Below, in pieces: positions 18,139 through 27,325 of a stretch of 64,000 bases of DNA. Location: assembly GCA_947493335.1 (NCBI GenBank), contig CANLQO010000002.1:558001-622000 (forward strand), read 5' to 3'. Position 1 is the stretch's first letter. Each line of letters starts with the position of its first letter. Both the position numbers and the translations under genes were made by a program. The DNA is from an uncultured Paracoccaceae bacterium. Its GTDB lineage: Bacteria; Pseudomonadota; Alphaproteobacteria; Rhodobacterales; Rhodobacteraceae. The notes under the pieces were generated by a model that did no database searches, had not been told where the DNA came from, and worked only from the letters and a program-made list of their open reading frames with translations.

Positions 18139-19211
18139 GCCTTTGCCCCCTTCTTTCCTGATCCCAACATGGCGGGGGTCTTGTCGTCCAGTGGCCATCT
18201 TGGCCGCGCTGAAAGTTTCAGATCATCCAACTGCCCGGCCTGCATCCGTAGTCCACCTGCATAGGCGATCATCGCCGCATTGTCGGTGCATAGGGCCAGC
18301 GGTGGGGCGCTGAAAATCACACCACGATCTGCGCACAAGGTTTCAAGCCGTGCCCGGATTTCCGAATTGGCGGCAACCCCGCCCGCAATCGCGAAAGATG
18401 GTTGCGCGGGCGAAAGCGACATATACTCTGTCAACGCTCGATCGGTCTTTTCGGTCAGAACATCAGCGATGGCACGCTGAAACGCCGCCGCCAAATCGGC
18501 CTGATCGCCCTTTGTCAGACCCTGATTTTCCACAATCACGCCGTCGCGCGCCCGGATCATTGCGGTCTTGAGGCCCGAAAAGCTCATGTCGCAGCCGGGC
18601 CGGTCCATCAGCGGGCGCGGCAGTTTGAACCGGGTGGCGTCACCTGTCGCTGCGGCGTCTTGCACCGCGGGGCCCCCGGGTTGGCCCAAACCAAGGATAC
18701 GGGCGGTTTTATCAAATGCTTCGCCCGGCGCGTCGTCGATCGTACCGCCAATACGCGTGAATTGATCATGGCCGTGCGCGATCAGGAACTGGCAGTGACC
18801 CCCAGAGACCAGCAGCATCAGGTACGGGAACTGAACGCTTTTAAGCAACATCGGCGTCAGCGCATGCCCTGCCAGATGGTTCACGCCGATCAGCGGCTTA
18901 CCTGTGGCGGCTGCCAGCCCTTTGGCACACATGACGCCCGACAAGACGCCGCCAATCAGCCCCGGGCCCGCTGTCACGGCGATCCCATCGATATCATCAA
19001 GGGTGATGCCTGCGACATCTAACGCTTCTTCAACGCAATGATCGATCTTTTCGGCATGCGCGCGCGCGGCGATCTCTGGCACCACACCGCCAAAGTCCGC
19101 GTGAAGCGCGGTTTGGCCATAGACGATTGACGACATGACGTTGGTCCCACGCACAACGGCGGCAGCGGTGTCATCGCAACTGCTTTCGATGCCAAGTATT
19201 GTGAGCGTCAT
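18135..19211 (-). CDS. tsaD: TsaD, tRNA threonylcarbamoyladenosine synthase catalytic subunit
   Basis: TsaD transfers threonylcarbamoyl from TC-AMP to A37 of tRNA. The 358-residue protein has the ASKHA-fold signature [15 protein letters not shown] at the start, the metal-binding histidines in [11 protein letters not shown], and SGGHCQFL, all typical. The ATG at 19211 is the first in line with the conserved N-terminus. It diverges from hemD and forms an operon with gpsA and the EVE gene. tsaE, its partner, is at 5.3-5.7 kb. Confidence 0.96.
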   Translation of the reverse strand: MTLTILGIESSCDDTAAAVVRGTNVMSSIVYGQTALHADFGGVVPEIAARAHAEKIDHCVEEALDVAGITLDDIDGIAVTAGPGLIGGVLSGVMCAKGLAAATGKPLIGVNHLAGHALTPMLLKSVQFPYLMLLVSGGHCQFLIAHGHDQFTRIGGTIDDAPGEAFDKTARILGLGQPGGPAVQDAAATGDATRFKLPRPLMDRPGCDMSFSGLKTAMIRARDGVIVENQGLTKGDQADLAAAFQRAIADVLTEKTDRALTEYMSLSPAQPSFAIAGGVAANSEIRARLETLCADRGVIFSAPPLALCTDNAAMIAYAGGLRMQAGQLDDLKLSARPRWPLDDKTPAMLGSGKKGAKA

Positions 19212-19300
19212 ATCGGGCCTTACCTTGCACAGGGTGGGTTGGCAGGTAACACTGAGAGGCCGTTCAAACAATGGCGGCGGGAAGGTTACGACAAAGCGCA

Positions 19301-20002
19301 ATGACACCGGTTCTATTGATCTCGCGCCCTTTTGCAGCGGCAGAGCGCTTTGGCAAAGCAGTCATGGCCGCGCTGGATGAGGATGTGCCGATTGTCATCT
19401 CTCCCGCGTTTGAAGTGGTGCCGCTAGACGTCGCATCTGTGCCGGCCCACTCCCAAGTGATCTTTACGTCGGCCAACGGGGTCGAGCAGGCGGCGCGTCT
19501 TGGCCTGCCGCATGGAACTGCATGGTGTGTCGGTGACAAGACCGCTGCAGCCGCACGTGACATCGGTTTTGACGCCATTTCTGCGGGTGGCTCCGCAGAT
19601 GATCTGGTTGAGCTTCTCAAAGAGCGCCGACCGCAGGGGGCGTTGTTGCACGTCGCTGGCGTCCACACACGCGGCGACATCAGGGCTCGGCTGAATTCGG
19701 CTGGCGTGAATTGCATCTCTCTGACGGCCTATGACCAACGTCTTTTGCAGCCCAACACGGCAGTGATTGCAGCCGCACGGGGAACAAACCCCATTGTTGC
19801 CCCTGTCTTTTCGCCCAGATCGGCCCATATCCTAGGGGGGTTGGACTGGACGCCCCCGGTACATGCGATTGCGATCAGCCATCAAGTGGCCGACTGCGTC
19901 ACGGATCTGGGGTGCGATACGGTCGTGACGGCGCAACACCCGTCCGAGGGGGCGATGATCGACGCAACAACTGCGACGCTTCGCACCATTTTGGACCGGT
20001 GA
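19301..20002 (+). CDS. hemD: Uroporphyrinogen-III synthase
   Basis: HemD closes and inverts the D ring of hydroxymethylbilane to make uroporphyrinogen III. The family is poorly conserved in sequence; support comes from [20 protein letters not shown] at the start, [26 protein letters not shown], and from position between tsaD and the Mic60/hemY genes, the standard alphaproteobacterial order. I use the ATG at 19301 (233 residues); an ATG at 19271 would add ten residues but has no visible ribosome binding site. Confidence 0.88.
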   Translation: MTPVLLISRPFAAAERFGKAVMAALDEDVPIVISPAFEVVPLDVASVPAHSQVIFTSANGVEQAARLGLPHGTAWCVGDKTAAAARDIGFDAISAGGSADDLVELLKERRPQGALLHVAGVHTRGDIRARLNSAGVNCISLTAYDQRLLQPNTAVIAAARGTNPIVAPVFSPRSAHILGGLDWTPPVHAIAISHQVADCVTDLGCDTVVTAQHPSEGAMIDATTATLRTILDR

Positions 20003-20085
20003 GGTGGCTTGAGGGTCCGACCGGGCCGGGATAACGTAAGCCTTGCGCCTTTGGGCGGCGCGGCTGTCATGAAAAGGGTGTGGAC

Positions 20086-21303
20086 GTGGCAAAAGAACCT
20101 GCAAAATCGCGAAAGCCGCGGAAAAGCACAAAGGCAAAAGCCGAAGAGGTTGTGACCGAAGCGGTCGAAACCAATGCAAGCCCTGACGCGGACGTTATCA
20201 GCGAAGAAACGCCTGATGCCCCTCCGGTTGAAGAGTCGATTGAAGAGGCTGTCCCAACGCCTGAAGAGTCGCCGGAGCCCGTTGAAGACGTCGCACAAGA
20301 ATCGCCGCAAACCCCTGTGTCAGAGCCTGTAAGGCCCGAACCGCCCCGTCAGAGCGTGTTCATCCCGATGCTTTTGGGAGGATTACTTGCCGGGGGAATT
20401 GGATATGGCGTGGCTTATCTGCAGTACGCAGATCAGCAAGCCGCCGAGCCTGCTGCGACCGCCCAAGACATCGCTGACCTGCGCGAAGAACTTGCCGCCT
20501 TGCCAGCCCCCACCGACACCAGCGACCTTGCCGCCGCGATCACCGGACTCACCGATACAACCGCGCGAATCGACAGCGACCTCGCAGCACTCGCGGAACG
20601 TGTTGCCACGGTTGAGCGTCAGCCCAGCGGTGACGGTACGTTGCCGCAGACCGCTGTTGATGCGTTCGAGGCTGACATGCAGGCCCTGCGCGATCAAGTT
20701 GCAGCGCAGCAGGCAGAGCTTGCCGCGGTGGCCGACCAAACCGCTGCCCGGTTGGAATCAACCCGCGCGGAGGCTGTCGCCATTGAGCAAAACGCGGTTG
20801 AAGCCGCCCGTGCCGCGACTGCCAAAGCCTCTCTTGCCCGCGTTCAGGGCGCATTGGAAAGCGGTGCGCCGTTTGGCGGCTTGTTGGGAGAGCTGGAATC
20901 GGCCCTCGGTGAACCCGCACCAGCGGCCATCGCTGCCGTTGCCGAAGGCACGGCGACGCTTGGCAGCCTGCAATCGGACTTCCCCGCAGCCGCGCGGCAG
21001 GCTCTTTCGGATGCCCGTGCCGAAGGTGTCGATGGCGAAGAGACGTCTGGCTTTGGCGCATTCCTGCGCAATCAGCTTGATGTCCGATCTGTCGCCCCGA
21101 AAGAGGGTGATGGCGTCGATGCAATCTTGTCACGTGCCGAAGGTGCGCTGCGCGAGGGCCGCCTGAACGACGCATTGTCAGAGATTGGAACCCTGCCAGA
21201 AATCGCGCGTGCTGCGATGTCGGACTGGCTTGCCAAGGCAGAGGCGCGCGCCGCCGCCATTGACGCCGCTGACACTCTTTCAAATTCATTGTCTGCTAAC
21301 TGA
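20086..21303 (+). CDS. Mitofilin/Mic60-family inner membrane protein
   Basis: This protein of 405 residues fits the alphaproteobacterial Mic60 homologues known from heme gene clusters. It has a Lys-rich N-terminus, a Pro/Glu-rich stretch, one membrane segment (about residues 88-108, FIPMLLGGLLAGGIGYGVAY), a long Ala/Glu/Gln-rich coiled coil and a C-terminal mitofilin-like region (DAILSRAEGALREGRLNDALSEI). Mic60 shapes intracytoplasmic or cristae membranes. Start choice is between GTG at 20080 and GTG at 20086; GAAAAGG at 20071-20077 has proper spacing only for 20086. It lies between hemD and hemY. Confidence 0.85.
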   Translation: MAKEPAKSRKPRKSTKAKAEEVVTEAVETNASPDADVISEETPDAPPVEESIEEAVPTPEESPEPVEDVAQESPQTPVSEPVRPEPPRQSVFIPMLLGGLLAGGIGYGVAYLQYADQQAAEPAATAQDIADLREELAALPAPTDTSDLAAAITGLTDTTARIDSDLAALAERVATVERQPSGDGTLPQTAVDAFEADMQALRDQVAAQQAELAAVADQTAARLESTRAEAVAIEQNAVEAARAATAKASLARVQGALESGAPFGGLLGELESALGEPAPAAIAAVAEGTATLGSLQSDFPAAARQALSDARAEGVDGEETSGFGAFLRNQLDVRSVAPKEGDGVDAILSRAEGALREGRLNDALSEIGTLPEIARAAMSDWLAKAEARAAAIDAADTLSNSLSAN

Positions 21304-21314
21304 AGGCCGCTGTA

Positions 21315-22772
21315 ATGCTATTGTCCCTTATCAAGATTATCGCCTTCATCGTCATCGTCACCGCGCTGACTTACGGCGCCATGCAACTGATGACCGTTGA
21401 CGGCGGCGCGATTATTTCGGTTGCCGGGGTTGAAATGACCTTGTCGCCCCTGCAGCTCGTTTTCGGCTTTGTGGCGCTTGTTGTGCTGGTCTGGCTGTTC
21501 CTGAAATTGATGGCTTTTTTGATTGCGACATACCATTTCCTGAATGGGGATGAGACCGCGATTTCGCGTTATTTTGACCGCAACCGAGAGCGTAAGGGTT
21601 TTGAGGCGTTGTCCGAAGGAATGATGGCGCTTGCCTCGGGAGAGGGGCACCTGGCACTGACCAAGGCGCAACGGGCCAAGAAATACCTGAACGCCCCGGA
21701 GCTGACGACGCTTCTGACCGCACAAGCGGCTGAAATGACCGGAGACAAGCGGCAGGCCGAAGAAAGCTACAAGGCGCTTTTGGAATCCGGCCAGACCCGG
21801 TTCGTTGGTGTGCGCGGCTTGATGAAACAAAAGCTGCTGGCAGGCGATACTGACACGGCAATGGCGCTGGCCAAAAAGGCTTTTGCGCTCAAGCCGAAGC
21901 ATGAAGAGACGCAGGATGTGCTGCTGAAACTGCAGGCCGAGAAAGAGGATTGGGCAGGCGCCCGCGAAACACTGGGTGCCAAGCTCAAGGCGGGTAACCT
22001 GCCGCGTGACGTCCACAAGCGACGTGATGCCGTGCTGGCCTTGTCCGAAGCCAAGGACATCATGGAAGATGGCCAGTCGATCGAGGCGCGCGAAGCTGCA
22101 ATTAATGCCAATCGCCTGTCACCCGATTTGATCCCGGCCGCAGTGATGGCGGCGCGCGGCTACATTGCGCAAGACAAGCCAAAATATGCCTCTCGCGTGC
22201 TCAGCAAGGCATGGGGTGCACAGCCGCACCCCGATCTTGCCGCCGCATTTGCCGAGATCGCACCAAACGAGACCGCGACCGCCCGGCTCAAGCGGTTCGT
22301 GACATTGACCAAGCAGAACCCGGACAACCCCGAAACCAAAATGTTGCTGGCTGAACTGCATATCGCCGCAGAGGATTTCCCTGCCGCCAAGCGCGCTTTG
22401 GGCGACTTGGTGAATGATGATCCCACCTCGCGCGGTCTGACCCTGATGGCTGCCATCGAACGTGGCAGCGGCGCGGATGACGCCGTCGTACGTGGTTGGC
22501 TGACCCGCGCCCTGACTGCGCCGCGCGGTGCGCAATGGATCTGCGACAATTGCCAGCACATTCATACCGAATGGGCGCCCGTCTGCGCCAATTGCGCCTC
22601 CTTTGACACACTGGGATGGAAGCGCCCACCTGCGGGTGAGGTCGCGATGCCGGTCGGAACTGAAATGCTGCCTTTGATCGTTGGCCAAAGCCCAGCGACA
22701 GATGTGGTGGTTGTTGAAGACGACGCAAATGCAGATGTACCCGAAGCTGAAATCGTCGAAGAGGCAAAATAG
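21315..22772 (+). CDS. hemY: HemY-family membrane TPR protein with C-terminal zinc-ribbon-like motif
   Basis: The 485-residue protein has the HemY_N region: two membrane segments (about residues 5-25 and 40-68) followed by DETAISRYFDRNRERKGFEALSEG. The rest is TPR-like helical repeats. Near the C-terminus four cysteines (410, 413, 424, 427; CDNC and CANC) form a rubredoxin or zinc-ribbon-like knuckle, then an acidic tail. The name comes from its link to heme operons; it is not the protoporphyrinogen oxidase also called HemY. It is the last gene of hemD-Mic60-hemY, 11 bases after the Mic60 stop. Confidence 0.88.
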   Translation: MLLSLIKIIAFIVIVTALTYGAMQLMTVDGGAIISVAGVEMTLSPLQLVFGFVALVVLVWLFLKLMAFLIATYHFLNGDETAISRYFDRNRERKGFEALSEGMMALASGEGHLALTKAQRAKKYLNAPELTTLLTAQAAEMTGDKRQAEESYKALLESGQTRFVGVRGLMKQKLLAGDTDTAMALAKKAFALKPKHEETQDVLLKLQAEKEDWAGARETLGAKLKAGNLPRDVHKRRDAVLALSEAKDIMEDGQSIEAREAAINANRLSPDLIPAAVMAARGYIAQDKPKYASRVLSKAWGAQPHPDLAAAFAEIAPNETATARLKRFVTLTKQNPDNPETKMLLAELHIAAEDFPAAKRALGDLVNDDPTSRGLTLMAAIERGSGADDAVVRGWLTRALTAPRGAQWICDNCQHIHTEWAPVCANCASFDTLGWKRPPAGEVAMPVGTEMLPLIVGQSPATDVVVVEDDANADVPEAEIVEEAK

Positions 22773-22815
22773 GTCTTTTCGCAGCTTGGGCGTGGTGCTA
22801 TCTCGCCCGTGGTTG

Positions 22816-22891
22816 GCCGCTGTAGCTCAGCTGGTAGAGCACGTCATTCGTAATGATGGGGTCGTAGGTTCAAGTCCTATCAGCGGCACCA
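22816..22891 (+). tRNA. tRNA-Thr (anticodon CGU)
   Basis: The 76-base sequence folds as a standard tRNA: acceptor GCCGCTG pairs with CAGCGGC (22881-22887), D-arm with AGCTCAGCTGGTAGAGC, anticodon loop TTCGTAA giving CGU, T-arm GGTTCAAGTCC. The terminal CCA is encoded in the DNA. It reads ACG codons. Confidence 0.96.
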
Positions 22892-22932
22892 CCCCTTTCC
22901 AGAATTCTCGGATGAACACGGTCCGAGACGGA

Positions 22933-23499
22933 TCAGGCCGCCTTTAGGTGTTCTTGCAACAGCGCCAGAGTGGCTGTCCGGATCGTCGCAAGGCGGCGGC
23001 GTAGAACGTCAATATCGTCCACACCATATTTGGCGTTCAGACTGCCGGAATAGAAAAAATCAATCAGGTCATCCAGATTGTCGGGCACAGTCTGAAGCTC
23101 TGCAGTGAACATCTCGCGCAGCACGCCATTCCAGCTCGCATCCATGACCGATAACTCTTCGGAGGCGGCGCTGTGCATGCCTTCCAGCAATTCCGCCCAA
23201 TCCGGCGCGGCGCGCACCGCCTCGAACCAGGTCAAGGGACCCATCCGCGCAAATGTTTCCAACTTTGTTGGCAGGTCAGGGTCATCGGCCCAGGCTGCCT
23301 GAATCGCGGTCAGCGATTCTTCACCAAATTGGCGCACAACGGCCCGCAGGACGTCTTCTTTGTTCTGGAACGTATTGTAGACGGTCTGCCGCGCCACGCC
23401 CGCCTCGGCCGCGATGTCGTTCATCGTGGTTTTGCCATAGCCGTAGCGGGCAAACCGGGCATGAGCGGCCCTGACAATGCTGATGGTCTTATCGTTCAT
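22933..23499 (-). CDS. TetR/AcrR-family regulator, probable repressor of the IorAB-type operon
   Basis: The 188-residue protein has a TetR N-terminal helix-turn-helix: AHARFARYGYGKTTMNDIAAEAGV, then RQTVYNTFQNKEDVL. The C-terminal ligand domain is unassigned. I chose ATG 23499, which begins just before the DNA-binding domain; the open frame upstream runs through the promoter region. It diverges from iorA with an 81-base gap that holds GACA/TGTC half-sites, so control of the neighbouring oxidoreductase is likely. Confidence 0.9.
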   Translation of the reverse strand: MNDKTISIVRAAHARFARYGYGKTTMNDIAAEAGVARQTVYNTFQNKEDVLRAVVRQFGEESLTAIQAAWADDPDLPTKLETFARMGPLTWFEAVRAAPDWAELLEGMHSAASEELSVMDASWNGVLREMFTAELQTVPDNLDDLIDFFYSGSLNAKYGVDDIDVLRRRLATIRTATLALLQEHLKAA

Positions 23500-23508
23500 A
23501 AATTCGAT

Positions 23509-23559
23509 TTGACAAAAACTCGTTGAGATGTCAATTAGACACAAATTGCCTATTTGTCC
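23509..23559. promoter_or_regulatory. Candidate TetR operators between the TetR gene and iorA
   Basis: Two inverted arrangements lie in the divergent gap: TTGACA (23509-23514) with TGTCAA (23529-23534), and ACAAAT (23541-23546) with ATTTGT (23552-23557), the latter flanked by GACA and TGTC half-sites. Repeated GACA/TGTC symmetry beside a TetR gene suggests its operators. Inference from symmetry only. Confidence 0.5.
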
Positions 23560-23580
23560 AAAAACATGAGGAGAGGCCCC

Positions 23581-24042
23581 ATGCGACTGACGGTAAACGG
23601 CCAAGCGCGCGAAGTCGACGTCGAAGATGACATGCCGCTTTTGTGGGTCTTGCGGGATGAACTTGGCCTGACCGGGACAAAGTATGGCTGCGGGATCGCC
23701 CAATGTGGTGCCTGCACGGTTCACATGGACGGGCTGGCAGTCCGTAGCTGTCAGGTTGCCGCCGCCACGGCCGACGGCGCCGACATCGTGACGATCGAGG
23801 GGCTCGGCACACCAGAGGCATTGCATGCGGTGCAAGCGGCGTGGGTTGAACATCAGGTCGCGCAATGCGGGTACTGTCAATCAGGCCAGATCATGCAAGC
23901 CGCGTCGCTTCTTAATCTGAACCCCACGCCAACCGACGACGACATCGACATCGTGATGAGCGGCAATCTTTGCCGCTGCGGCACCTATCCGCGTATTCGC
24001 GCCGCAGTCAAAACTGCTGCCGTCAAGATGCAGGGGGCGTAA
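23581..24042 (+). CDS. iorA: [2Fe-2S] subunit of a molybdenum hydroxylase (isoquinoline 1-oxidoreductase alpha type)
   Basis: The 153-residue protein has the two [2Fe-2S] cluster motifs of xanthine oxidase-family small subunits: a plant-type set in [17 protein letters not shown] and a second in [11 protein letters not shown] with [11 protein letters not shown]. It passes electrons from the molybdenum subunit. I chose ATG 23581 because AGGAGAGG lies just upstream. It has no export signal, whereas its partner has a Tat signal, so it probably leaves the cytoplasm as a passenger. The large-subunit gene follows after 3 bases. Confidence 0.9.
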   Translation: MRLTVNGQAREVDVEDDMPLLWVLRDELGLTGTKYGCGIAQCGACTVHMDGLAVRSCQVAAATADGADIVTIEGLGTPEALHAVQAAWVEHQVAQCGYCQSGQIMQAASLLNLNPTPTDDDIDIVMSGNLCRCGTYPRIRAAVKTAAVKMQGA

Positions 24043-24045
24043 GCA

Positions 24046-26289
24046 ATGGGACGTCTTCGTACGATCGGTCGCCGCAGTTTTCTGATCGGCTCTGCCGCAG
24101 TTCTGGGTGGCGTTGCATTCGGCGTTTACCGTGCCAATCGCCCATTCGAAAACCCCAACCTTGCCGACCTGCCGGAAGGTGCGGCAAGTTTTAATCCGTG
24201 GGTCATTATCGACAGCGACAAGATCACGCTGATCGCGCCGCACGCAGACAAGGGCCAGGGCGTCTTCTCCGCGCAGGCGGCTTTGATCGCAGAAGAACTC
24301 GATGTTGAACTCGACCAGGTCGAGATCAGCTTCGGCGTGCCGGATCAGGCCTATTTCAACACGGCGTTTGCCGATGCCGCAGTGCCGTTCCCGCAATATG
24401 ACTTCAGCGACATGGCCGAAGGAGCACGCGGGTTTGTCGGTGGTACGCTCCGCGCGTTTCTGCCGATCATGGGCACGGGCGGTTCCAGCGCCATGCCTGA
24501 CAGCTATGACAAGTTGCGCCATGCTGGTGCGGTGGCCCGCGAAACACTGAAAGCCGCCGCTGCCCAGCAATCAGGCATCCCGACAGCGGAGCTAAAGACC
24601 GAAGCGGGCGCGGTCATCTTGCCCGATGGAACGTCGCTGGCCTATACCGCACTGGCCGGAGTTGCCGGACAGATCAAGCCCGTTACGGACGTGACGCTTA
24701 AGGATCCGTCAGACTGGCGGCTTCTTGGCAAACCGATGCAGCGCGTCGACATGGCTGCCAAATCCACTGGCACCCAAAACTACGGCATCGATCACCAGAT
24801 GGACGGGCTTTTGCACGCCACGATCAAGGTCAATCCGCGACAAGGCGGGGTGATGAATGGCTATGACGACAGCGCCGCAAGAAACATGAGGGGCGTGATC
24901 GACATTATCGAGATCACCGGCGGTGTTGCGGTTGTGGCCGATAACACCTGGCGCGCGATCCAGGCCGCCAACGGCATTGAATTTGATTGGGGCCCTGCGC
25001 CATACCCGGCCGAACAAGCGGACCATTGGGACGTGCTGTCGAACAGCTTCACCAGTGAGAAGCTCAATGCCGAGGCCCGTGTCGTTGGTGACGTTGATGC
25101 GGCCCCTGGCGAAGCCGTGACGGCAGAATATCGCTCTCCTTACGTGGCGCATGCGCCGTTAGAGCCGTTGAATGCAACCGTTCTTGTGACGGACGAACGC
25201 GTCGATATCTGGACCGGGCATCAGGTCCAGATGATGCTTGAAACAGTCGTGGCCGACATCACCGGGCACGCCGCTGAGAATGTGCACCTGCACAACATGT
25301 TTATGGGCGGCAGCTTTGGGCACCGGTTGGAATTTGACTTTGTCAAACAGGCAGCCGAAATCGCCAACAGCATGCGCGGCACGCCGGTCAAAATGACCTA
25401 TTCACGCGAAGAGGACTTTGCCCACGATTTCCCTCGCCACATCACAATGGGGCGCGGCACGGGCAGACATAAGGACGGGCAAGTCACATCTTTGGATGTT
25501 GAGATTGCGGCACAATCGGTGCTGACGTCTCAGATGTCCCGCCTGGGGATCAGTCTGCCCGGCCCAGATGTGCAATTGCACGAAGGTGCGTGGGACGTCC
25601 CAAACCTCAATCTTCCAAACATACGCGTGCGATCCTACAAGGAAACCGGGCTGGCGCCCGTGTCATCATGGCGCTCTGTGGGGGCCGCCCCCAACAGCTT
25701 TGTCTATGACACGTTGCTTGACGAAACGATCCATGCGGCCGGCGCCGATCCCTTGCTGGAACGGATCCGACTGATGGGGCACGACGTTTCTGTCAAGGTT
25801 CTCGAAACCGTGGGTGAGATGTGTAATTGGTCCGGCCATGATCTGGGCGATGGACGGGGTCGCGGCGTCGCTTACGCCTTTTCCTTTGGTGTGCCTGTGG
25901 CAACCGTGGTCGAGGTGAGCCAAGGCGATGCAGGCATCAAGCTTGAAGAGGTCTGGATCGCCGCTGATGTCGGGACTGTCATTGATCCCGTAAACCTTGA
26001 AAACCTTGCTTTCGGCGGCACGATCTGGGGACTTGGTCACGCCATCAATTCCGAGATCACCTATGCCGACGGCATGGCCCAGCAAACCAACTATCATGCC
26101 CACGAAGGCATGCGGATGTACCAAACACCAAAGATGCACTTCACCGCGCTGGAAAATACGCCCAAGATCAAGGGCTTCGGTGAACCACCGGTGCCTCCCG
26201 CTGCACCCGCGCTGGGCAATGCGATCTTTGCAGCGACTGGCAAGCGGCTGCGCGAAATGCCCTTCCACAAATTCATCGATTTTGTTTAG
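24046..26289 (+). CDS. iorB: Molybdopterin-binding large subunit (isoquinoline 1-oxidoreductase beta type), Tat-exported
   Basis: The 747-residue protein belongs to the IorB/AldH branch of the xanthine dehydrogenase family, which uses a cytosine-dinucleotide molybdopterin cofactor to hydroxylate N-heterocycles or oxidise aldehydes. It starts with a Tat signal (GRRSFLIGSAAVLGGVAF). Family segments include PHADKGQGVFSAQAALIAEEL, FMGGSFGHRLEFDFVKQA and, near the C-terminus, GFGEPPVPPAAPALGNAIFAATGKR, whose Glu is the probable catalytic base. Substrate cannot be told. The following cytochrome is a likely electron acceptor. No maturation chaperone (XdhC type) is in the window. Confidence 0.88.
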   Translation: MGRLRTIGRRSFLIGSAAVLGGVAFGVYRANRPFENPNLADLPEGAASFNPWVIIDSDKITLIAPHADKGQGVFSAQAALIAEELDVELDQVEISFGVPDQAYFNTAFADAAVPFPQYDFSDMAEGARGFVGGTLRAFLPIMGTGGSSAMPDSYDKLRHAGAVARETLKAAAAQQSGIPTAELKTEAGAVILPDGTSLAYTALAGVAGQIKPVTDVTLKDPSDWRLLGKPMQRVDMAAKSTGTQNYGIDHQMDGLLHATIKVNPRQGGVMNGYDDSAARNMRGVIDIIEITGGVAVVADNTWRAIQAANGIEFDWGPAPYPAEQADHWDVLSNSFTSEKLNAEARVVGDVDAAPGEAVTAEYRSPYVAHAPLEPLNATVLVTDERVDIWTGHQVQMMLETVVADITGHAAENVHLHNMFMGGSFGHRLEFDFVKQAAEIANSMRGTPVKMTYSREEDFAHDFPRHITMGRGTGRHKDGQVTSLDVEIAAQSVLTSQMSRLGISLPGPDVQLHEGAWDVPNLNLPNIRVRSYKETGLAPVSSWRSVGAAPNSFVYDTLLDETIHAAGADPLLERIRLMGHDVSVKVLETVGEMCNWSGHDLGDGRGRGVAYAFSFGVPVATVVEVSQGDAGIKLEEVWIAADVGTVIDPVNLENLAFGGTIWGLGHAINSEITYADGMAQQTNYHAHEGMRMYQTPKMHFTALENTPKIKGFGEPPVPPAAPALGNAIFAATGKRLREMPFHKFIDFV

Positions 26290-26299
26290 GGGACCAGAG

Positions 26300-26917
26300 A
26301 TGAAAACGATTGGTCTGGCTGTAGTTGCCGCTGCACTCTTCGCTGCCCCTGTATTTGCTGCGGGGGAAAACGTCATCATTGATCCGCCCGCCGAAGGCTC
26401 TGTTTCGGTAGAAGACGGCCTTTCGGCATGGGCCCGCGTCTATGAGGTCGCCTCTCATCCGCGGTGCTCGAATTGCCATGTCGGCAGTGACAACCGCCCG
26501 ATGTGGTCTGGACCCAGCTATGGCAAGACGCGCCCGCATGGGATGAATATCAATGCAGGCGACAGCCGCATCGGGGTTGAGACGATCCAGTGCAGCACCT
26601 GCCACAGCTATCGCGAGGGGCTGAATGATACCCCCCACGCCGCCCCGCAGGTCGCGATGAACTGGCAACTGGCCCCGGTCGAGGCTGAATGGTTCGGCAA
26701 ATCTTCTGTCGAGGTGTGCAATCAACTTCGTGACCCCGATCGCAATGGTGGTCGCGACTATCTGGAGACCGCAAGCCATCTGGACCACGACCTGATCCTG
26801 CATTGGGCCTGGAACCCCGGCGGCGGCCGCGAACCGGCCCCCTATGATCTGCAAAGCCACGTCAATGACGTGTTGGCCTGGGGCGTCGCTGGCACCCCTT
26901 GTCCCGACGATGAATGA
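26300..26917 (+). CDS. Periplasmic di-heme c-type cytochrome
   Basis: The 205-residue protein has a Sec signal peptide (hydrophobic stretch to VFAAG, cleavage near residue 21) and two heme c sites, CSNCH and CSTCH. Two more cysteines (VEVCNQL and GTPCPDD) could form a disulfide. It starts 10 bases after iorB and probably carries electrons from the exported molybdenum enzyme to the respiratory chain. I do not recognise a more specific family. The ATG at 26300 begins the signal peptide and follows a GGGGACCAGAG purine-rich site. Confidence 0.85.
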   Translation: MKTIGLAVVAAALFAAPVFAAGENVIIDPPAEGSVSVEDGLSAWARVYEVASHPRCSNCHVGSDNRPMWSGPSYGKTRPHGMNINAGDSRIGVETIQCSTCHSYREGLNDTPHAAPQVAMNWQLAPVEAEWFGKSSVEVCNQLRDPDRNGGRDYLETASHLDHDLILHWAWNPGGGREPAPYDLQSHVNDVLAWGVAGTPCPDDE

Positions 26918-26924
26918 GGCACCC

Positions 26925-27275
26925 ATGAAAACTCTGCTTCAAGGTCCATACCAGTGGGCAATTCCTTTTCTGCTTCTCAGTGCGGCGCTGCACATCGTCG
27001 CCCCGTTGATCAGCGGCTTTGTCGTTGAGGCATTAGTTCTCGCGCTGGTTGGTGTAGTCTACGGTATCTGTGCTTTCGGCCTGTCGCGGGGCATGCGCTG
27101 GCTGGCGCACGTAATGTATCTGGTCCTATTCCTAGGTGGCATTTTTGCCTTGGGGAACATCTGGTCAGTGGGCCCGGTCCCGGGCTGGATCTATTTAGGT
27201 ATCGTCATTGCTAACGCGCTTGCGGTTCTGGCTCTTTTTGGTGCGCTTTGGCGCGCGCCGCCTGCAGCCAACTGA
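26925..27275 (+). CDS. Small membrane protein, unknown function
   Basis: The 116-residue protein is almost entirely hydrophobic with four membrane segments (roughly residues 10-28, 30-48, 54-74 and 84-108). No motif is recognised. ATG 26925 is favoured by GAGG six bases upstream; an ATG at 26910 would overlap the cytochrome stop. It is the last gene of the iorA-iorB-cytochrome run, so it may anchor or support that electron chain; that is inference from position. Confidence 0.65.
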   Translation: MKTLLQGPYQWAIPFLLLSAALHIVAPLISGFVVEALVLALVGVVYGICAFGLSRGMRWLAHVMYLVLFLGGIFALGNIWSVGPVPGWIYLGIVIANALAVLALFGALWRAPPAAN

Positions 27276-27325
27276 CACGGTTTTTGGCTATTTTGTCGAT
27301 TGCCGGGATGCCCTAGGCTGCGGCC

